DNA from: Burkholderiales bacterium UBA4615
GTDB lineage: Bacteria; Pseudomonadota; Gammaproteobacteria; Burkholderiales; Burkholderiaceae_E
Direction: 5' to 3'
Length of the DNA: 18,562 nt
NCBI GenBank assembly: GCA_002386465.1
Contig: DGIT01000138.1
Span: 1-18,562, forward strand
This document shows positions 14,283-18,562 of this stretch, piece by piece. Position 1 is the first letter of the stretch. Each line of letters starts with the position of its first letter. Position numbers and translations under genes: made by a program. The notes under the pieces were generated by a model that did not search any database, was not told the DNA's origin, and saw only the letters and a program-made list of their open reading frames with translations.

Positions 14283-14322
14283 GAAAGGCTTCTACGGTCA
14301 GTCCCATGCCGTCGGGCCTTTC
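14283..14322 (+). terminator. Candidate terminator stem-loop after the hydroxylase operon
   Basis: GAAAGGC (14283-14289) and GCCTTTC (14316-14322) are perfect 7-bp inverted arms starting right after the stop codon. Inside them ACGG (14294-14297) can pair with CCGT (14309-14312), giving a two-part stem. The A-rich left and T-rich right flanks fit a modest, possibly bidirectional terminator between convergent operons, although the T-run is short. Confidence 0.45.
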
Positions 14323-14336
14323 ATCAGGCGTCTAAC

Positions 14337-14450
14337 GTGGCAAAGGCCCTCGGATCTGGCGTGAGCCGCCTTACCCGGCGTGGGCCGTCTTACTTGGCGC
14401 AGGCCTTCAGACCTGGCATGGGCCCTCGGACCTGGCATAAGCCGTTCGGC
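14337..14450 (+). repeat. Six-copy degenerate 19-bp tandem repeat
   Basis: Six end-to-end 19-bp units start at 14337, 14356, 14375, 14394, 14413 and 14432. Every unit keeps GGC at positions 3-5 and GCC at 10-12 (GGC-N4-GCC), for example CTGGCATGGGCCCTCGGAC (14413-14431). Neighbouring units differ at several sites, so the array is old or under loose constraint. It lies in the convergent spacer between the hydroxylase operon and gspF and has no convincing coding potential on either strand. Units are contiguous with no spacers, so this is not CRISPR. Confidence 0.85.
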
Positions 14451-14551
14451 CCTGAGTGCGCTGCGAGGCCAAGGCTGATGCATGCTGATGCACCCACCAC
14501 AAGGCCGGCGCCGACAGCGCCTGATGCGCGCTGCGCTGCGCAGCGGCCCGT
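14451..14551 (+). other. Non-coding remainder of the convergent spacer before gspF
   Basis: This stretch holds a 10-bp direct repeat (GCTGATGCAT at 14474-14483 and GCTGATGCAC at 14484-14493). It also has a small GGCGC-N5-GCGCC hairpin (14507-14521) and a CGCTGCGCAGCG palindrome. None has a T-run, so a terminator for the gsp operon cannot be called. No gene is seen. Confidence 0.5.
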
Positions 14552-15769
14552 TCAGCGCACCAGCTGATTGATCTCGATGATCGGCAGCAGTACAGCCAGC
14601 ACGATCATCAGCACCACGCCACCCATCACCAGGATGAGCAAGGGCTCGAGCAAACTGGTCAAGGCCAGGGTGCGCCGCTCGACCTCGCCGGACAGGGTCT
14701 GTGCTGTGCGCTCGAGCATCTGCGGCAGCTCACCGGTCGCCTCGCCGCTGGCGATCATGTGGATCATCACCGGCGGGAAATGGCCGCCCGCGGCCAGAGA
14801 ACGCGACAAGCCCGCACCTTCGCGCACACGCGAAATCGCATCGTCCACATTGGCACGCAAGGCATCGTTGGTGAGTGTGCGGGCACCGGCGTCCAAGGCA
14901 CGGATGAGCGGCACGCCGCTGGCTGTCAGAATCGCCAGGGTAGAGGCAAAACGCGCCGTATTGACACCGCGAATCAAGCGACCGAAGAGCGGCACATCGA
15001 GGAGCCGTGTATGCCATGCCAGCCGCAGTGTCGGGCTGTTGCGCAGCATCGAGCGGGCGACCATCACCGCGCCGGCCAGGATCAGCGCCAGCAGCCAACC
15101 CCATTGCCGCACGAAGTCCGAGACCGCGATCAGCATGACCGTCAGCAAGGGCAGCTTCTGCTTGGTCTGCGTGAACACCCCCACCACCTGCGGCACCACA
15201 TAGGTGAGCAGTGCCACGATGACCGCCACCGCCACCAGCGTGACGATCACGGGATAGGTGAAGGCGAGCTTCACGCGCTGCGCGAGCGCGGTGCGTGATT
15301 CCACGTAATCGGCCAGCCGCGACATGACCAGGCCCAGATCACCCGACTGCTCGCCCGCCGCCACCAGTGCCCGATAGACCTCAGGAAAATCCCGGGGAAA
15401 TTTGGCCAGCGAATCGGCCAGCGTCTGGCCACCAACCACTTCGCTGCGGACTGCCGCAAAACGCTCGCGCACGACGGGCCGCTCGGCCTGCTCGACCACC
15501 GCTGCCAGCGCCCGCTCCAGCGGCAGGCGCGCCGACAGCAGACTCGCGAGCTGACGTGTCGCAAGCGCCAGGTCGGCATCGCGCAGGCGACCGCCGATCA
15601 CGCGCGATGCGCCCCCCTGTGACGAAGCAGTGTCGACCGGTGCCACAGACACCGGGGTGAGACCACGCTCGCGCAACAGGCTGCGCGCCCCGCGGGCACT
15701 GTCGGCGTCGAGCACACCGCGTTCGATCCGACCTGCCGCGGTAGCGGCCTCGAAGCGGAAGGCAGGCAT
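14552..15769 (-). CDS. gspF: Type II secretion system inner-membrane platform protein GspF
   Basis: Polytopic inner-membrane platform protein of the type II secretion system; it contacts the ATPase GspE and drives pseudopilus assembly. The 405 residues match the family length. Two T2SF domains are visible, at about 71-194 (RQLASLLSARLPLERAL) and 274-397 (FASTLAILTASGVPLIRAL). Each ends in a membrane helix: about 170-193 (TYPVIVTLVAVAVIVALLTY) and about 376-397, with a further helix near 224-240. SGEATGELPQML (341-352) and the C-terminal LLPIIEINQLV are diagnostic of GspF. The ATG shares one base with the gspE stop (TGATG, 15769), so the two are translationally coupled. It is the last gene of a gspD-E-F operon and is convergent with the hydroxylase operon. 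Confidence 0.95.
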   Translation of the reverse strand: MPAFRFEAATAAGRIERGVLDADSARGARSLLRERGLTPVSVAPVDTASSQGGASRVIGGRLRDADLALATRQLASLLSARLPLERALAAVVEQAERPVVRERFAAVRSEVVGGQTLADSLAKFPRDFPEVYRALVAAGEQSGDLGLVMSRLADYVESRTALAQRVKLAFTYPVIVTLVAVAVIVALLTYVVPQVVGVFTQTKQKLPLLTVMLIAVSDFVRQWGWLLALILAGAVMVARSMLRNSPTLRLAWHTRLLDVPLFGRLIRGVNTARFASTLAILTASGVPLIRALDAGARTLTNDALRANVDDAISRVREGAGLSRSLAAGGHFPPVMIHMIASGEATGELPQMLERTAQTLSGEVERRTLALTSLLEPLLILVMGGVVLMIVLAVLLPIIEINQLVR

Positions 15770-17208
15770 CAGTCTCGGGTGACCCGAATCACCTCATCTG
15801 CCGAGGTGGATCCATCCAGCACCCAGCGCTGTCCGTCGTCACGCATGGTCTGCATACCGTGTTGCAGGGCGGCCATGCGGATCTCGCCCTCCCCTGCATT
15901 GCGATGGACGAGCGCACGGATGGCATCGTCAACCACGAGCAACTCGTAAATGCCGGTTCGACCGGCGTAGCCGGTGCGATTGCAGGCCAGACAACCCACC
16001 GCGCGCCAGCCACCGCTGACCGGATCCGGCTCGCGGCAGTGCACACACAGCCGGCGCACCAGGCGCTGCGCGCCAATACCCAGCAGGCTCGAGGACAGCA
16101 AGAAGGGCTCCACACCCATGTCGATCAGCCGGGTCACGGCCGACACCGCATCGTTGGTGTGCAGGGTGGCCAGCACCAGGTGACCGGTCAGCGAGGCCTG
16201 GACCGCGATCTGCGCGGTTTCCAGGTCACGGATCTCGCCAATCATGATGACGTCGGGGTCCTGACGCAGGATCGAGCGCAGGGCCTTGGCAAAGGTCATG
16301 TCGATCCGCGCATTGACCTGCGTCTGGCCGATGCCTTCCAGGTCATATTCGATCGGGTCTTCCACGGTCATGACGTTCACCGTGGTGGCATCGATCCGTG
16401 CGAGCGCGGAATACAGCGTCGTGGTTTTGCCCGAGCCGGTGGGGCCCGTCACCAGGACGATGCCATGCGGCTGATGCACGAGCTTGTCGAAGGTGGCCAG
16501 CGTGCCGTCGGACATCCCCAGGCGGCCCAGGTCCAGCCGACCCGCCTCCTTGAATAAAAGCCGCAGCACCGCCCGCTCGCCATGGCCGGTGGGCAGCGTC
16601 GAGACACGCACGTCTACCGCACGCCCACCGATGCGCAACGTGATCCGGCCGTCTTGCGGCAGGCGCTTTTCCGCAATGTCCAGACTCGCCATGATCTTGA
16701 TGCGCGACACCAGCGCGGCATGCAGCTCACGCTTGGGTCGCACCACGTCACGCAATGTCCCATCGACACGAAAGCGCACCAGCGAGTAGGTCTCGAAGGG
16801 CTCGATATGAATATCGGAGGCCGCGTCGCGCACCGCCTGCGTGAGCAGCGCGTTGATCATGCGGATGATCGGTGCGTCGTCTTCGGTCTCAAGCAGGTCC
16901 TCGATCTTGGGGATGTCCTGCAGCAGCCGCGACAAATCGAGGTCGCTGCCCAGCTCATCCACCACCGACGCAGCGGAGCCTTCCTGCTGCGAGTACGCGC
17001 TGGCGATGGCTGCGTCCAGCTCATCGGCTGATTTGCGCACCGGCACCACGCGCAGCGGCAGGGTTCGGCTCAGCTCAGCCAGCGCATGGACCGGCGTGGA
17101 CTCACCGACCCACACCTCGATCGCGTCGCCCGATACGGCCGACACCAGCAGATGATTCTGGCGTGCGTAGCCGTAAGGCACATAGCGAGCCGGAGAGACC
17201 TGGGTCAT
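15769..17208 (-). CDS. gspE: Type II secretion system ATPase GspE
   Basis: Cytoplasmic hexameric ATPase that powers type II secretion. The 479 residues contain an N-terminal domain (to about 110) and an intact motor: Walker A GPTGSGKT (255-262), Asp box TVEDPIEY (281-288), Walker B IMIGEIRD (321-328) and His box ATLHTNDA (347-354). The zinc-binding tetracysteine is present as Cys388/Cys391 and Cys406/Cys409. The loop between the two pairs is only 14 residues, shorter than in the E. coli-type GspE, where it is roughly twice as long. The ATG at 17208 lies 10 bp after the gspD stop, and the end overlaps the gspF start by one base. PilB and GspE are related; the neighbouring GspD and GspF settle the assignment. 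Confidence 0.95.
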   Translation of the reverse strand: MTQVSPARYVPYGYARQNHLLVSAVSGDAIEVWVGESTPVHALAELSRTLPLRVVPVRKSADELDAAIASAYSQQEGSAASVVDELGSDLDLSRLLQDIPKIEDLLETEDDAPIIRMINALLTQAVRDAASDIHIEPFETYSLVRFRVDGTLRDVVRPKRELHAALVSRIKIMASLDIAEKRLPQDGRITLRIGGRAVDVRVSTLPTGHGERAVLRLLFKEAGRLDLGRLGMSDGTLATFDKLVHQPHGIVLVTGPTGSGKTTTLYSALARIDATTVNVMTVEDPIEYDLEGIGQTQVNARIDMTFAKALRSILRQDPDVIMIGEIRDLETAQIAVQASLTGHLVLATLHTNDAVSAVTRLIDMGVEPFLLSSSLLGIGAQRLVRRLCVHCREPDPVSGGWRAVGCLACNRTGYAGRTGIYELLVVDDAIRALVHRNAGEGEIRMAALQHGMQTMRDDGQRWVLDGSTSADEVIRVTRD

Positions 17209-17218
17209 GACAAGGCCA

Positions 17219-18562
17219 TCAGTTGGATGCGCCGCCGGTTGCTGGCGACAGCGCCCGTGGGATGACCACCTCGTTGGGCGCAGTCTGGATCACCCCACCA
17301 GGCAACACCCCGGGAGTGGGCATGGGTGGCGGCAACGCCCCTGTGGCAGCACCCGGACGCACCTCATCACCTTGCGCCGGCGCTTGCGGCGCCACCGGCA
17401 CCTGCCCGGGTGTGACCGCACGCCAGCGGTCGGGCATCGCGTCATTGAGCGCGGGCGCGACGCTGGGCGGAGCCAGCCCCGGCGTACCCGGTCGGGGCGG
17501 CATGGGCGACAAGGACGAGGGCCGCAGCTGCTGCTCGGGAATCAGCTCCGAAGGGGTGAGACGCGAGTCGCCCTGCATCAGGCGGATGTAGTCATAGCGG
17601 TCAGCCGTCACGCCGTACGAGGCATCGGCATTACGCAACACGACCGGGCGCAGGAAGACCATCAGATTGGTCTTGACCCGTTTGCGGTTGTCATAACGGA
17701 ACAGATTGCCCACCATCGGCAGGCGCCCCAAGCCCGGCACCATTGCCACGTTGCCCTCGAGCTTTTCCTCAATCAGACCGCCCAGGACCACGAGCTGACC
17801 GTCATCGACAAGCACATTTGACTCGATGGCGCGCTTGTTGGTGATCAGGCCCGCCGACAGCGATGCGTCCTGCACGCTCGAGACCTCCTGGAAGATCTGC
17901 ATCCGCACAGTGCCGCCCTCGGCCACTTGCGGGCGCACCCGCAACGTGGTGCCAACGTCCTTGCGCTCGATCGTCTGGAACGGATTCACCGCACCGCCCG
18001 CACCGCCCGTATTGGAGAACGAACCGGTAATGAAGGGGACGTTCTGACCGATGATAATCCGGGCCTCCTCATTGTCCAGGGTGACCAGATTGGGGGTGGC
18101 CAGGATATTTGCGCCAGCCTCGGTCTCGAGGGCGCGGGCCAGAAACGCGAGGTTGATCGGCCCGACCGACACTGAACCGTTGGCCGTACCCGTACCCAGC
18201 AGGGGCTTGGCGCTGACCACGCCCACATTCAGACCGCGACCCAGGCCCAGAATATTGGTGGCCGCATCGATGATGTTGGTGCCGGTGCCGCGACCGGGCA
18301 GATTGGTGCCGCCAATGACGGCGGCGCTGCCGCTGGTGGGCTGCCCGAGAAACTGCCACTGCACACCGAGTTCCATCGCACGCTCGGCACTGACCTCAAC
18401 GATCAGTGACTCGATGTACACCTGCACGCGACGTGCATCAAGCTTGTCGATGACCGCACGCAGATTGCGATAGACCGGCTCGGGGGCTGTAATGATCAGT
18501 GAATTGGTCGCCGGGTCGGCCGCAATGACCGCGCCACCCGCTGCCACCGTCACCACCGCCCC
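17219..18562 (-). CDS. gspD: Type II secretion system outer-membrane secretin GspD (partial, N-terminus beyond window edge)
   Basis: C-terminal 447 residues of the outer-membrane secretin that forms the exit pore; the gene runs off the right edge. The visible part begins in the last N domain (PATNSLIITAPEPVYRNLRAVI, kept here as a landmark), followed by VYIESLIVEVSAERAMELG. The secretin domain follows: FLARALETEAGANILATPN, then NEEARIIIGQNVPFITGSF, VGTTLRVRPQV and the conserved VPGLGRLPMVGNLF. The S-domain region NADASYGVTADRYDYIRLMQ follows the barrel. The last ~115 residues (about 17219-17569) are an unusual low-complexity tail with 26 prolines. The short 10-bp gap to gspE shows an operon. 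The GTG at 18554-18556 is only an internal codon, because the frame stays open to the edge. Confidence 0.94.
   Translation of the reverse strand, partial: GAVVTVAAGGAVIAADPATNSLIITAPEPVYRNLRAVIDKLDARRVQVYIESLIVEVSAERAMELGVQWQFLGQPTSGSAAVIGGTNLPGRGTGTNIIDAATNILGLGRGLNVGVVSAKPLLGTGTANGSVSVGPINLAFLARALETEAGANILATPNLVTLDNEEARIIIGQNVPFITGSFSNTGGAGGAVNPFQTIERKDVGTTLRVRPQVAEGGTVRMQIFQEVSSVQDASLSAGLITNKRAIESNVLVDDGQLVVLGGLIEEKLEGNVAMVPGLGRLPMVGNLFRYDNRKRVKTNLMVFLRPVVLRNADASYGVTADRYDYIRLMQGDSRLTPSELIPEQQLRPSSLSPMPPRPGTPGLAPPSVAPALNDAMPDRWRAVTPGQVPVAPQAPAQGDEVRPGAATGALPPPMPTPGVLPGGVIQTAPNEVVIPRALSPATGGASN

Noticed and set aside
14337..14450. Possible CRISPR array
   Set aside because: Units of 19 bp are contiguous with no unique spacers and are degenerate. 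No cas genes are present.

Overview
The window is a GC-rich bacterial chromosome segment. I read it as betaproteobacterial, probably Burkholderiales. The reasons are the sequence flavour of FabI and of the type II secretion proteins, the gspD-E-F gene order, and a Yej-type peptide importer divergent from fabI. This placement is inference; no rRNA or other marker is present. Coding density is high. I see no tRNA, rRNA, CRISPR array, insertion sequence, phage gene or plasmid function, so this looks like ordinary chromosomal backbone with a few accessory-type cassettes.

Layout from left to right. (1) Positions 1-3344, minus strand: a YejA-YejB-YejE oligopeptide/microcin-C type ABC importer, with yejE cut by the left edge. 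(2) Positions 3370-4158, plus strand: fabI (enoyl-ACP reductase), only 25 bp from the divergent yejA start. (3) Positions 4252-9881, plus strand: an alpha/beta hydrolase, a LolD/YbbA-type ABC ATPase, an 871-aa FtsX/MacB-type permease and a secreted CrtC/AttH-type lipocalin-fold protein. The last three form an AttEFGH-like module. (4) Positions 10003-10314, minus strand: a small DUF1232/YkvA membrane protein. (5) Positions 10574-14280, plus strand: a three-subunit molybdenum hydroxylase in the order FAD subunit, 2Fe-2S subunit, molybdopterin subunit (coxM-S-L order). The active-site loop is of the AYRGAGR type (form II), so CO is probably not the substrate. (6) Positions 14552-18562, minus strand: gspF, gspE and a 5'-truncated gspD of a type II secretion system, convergent with the hydroxylase operon.

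How the genes work together. The Yej proteins import peptides. FabI completes fatty-acid elongation cycles. The ABC/permease/lipocalin set probably extracts or moves a lipid-like or hydrophobic molecule across or out of the inner membrane, with the lipocalin-fold protein acting on it in the periplasm; the substrate is unknown. The hydroxylase oxidises an unidentified aldehyde, N-heterocycle or similar compound. GspDEF provide the outer-membrane secretin, the ATPase and the platform of type II secretion; the pseudopilin genes are not in the window.

The most unusual non-coding signals are two spacers built of short, degenerate tandem repeats: six 19-bp units after the hydroxylase operon (14337-14450), and a spacer between ABC ATPase and permease made largely of 16-bp and 14-bp units, the last of which contains the permease start codon (5909-6027). 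No wholly new system can be demonstrated from sequence alone. The lipocalin/ABC module and these repeat spacers most deserve a second look.
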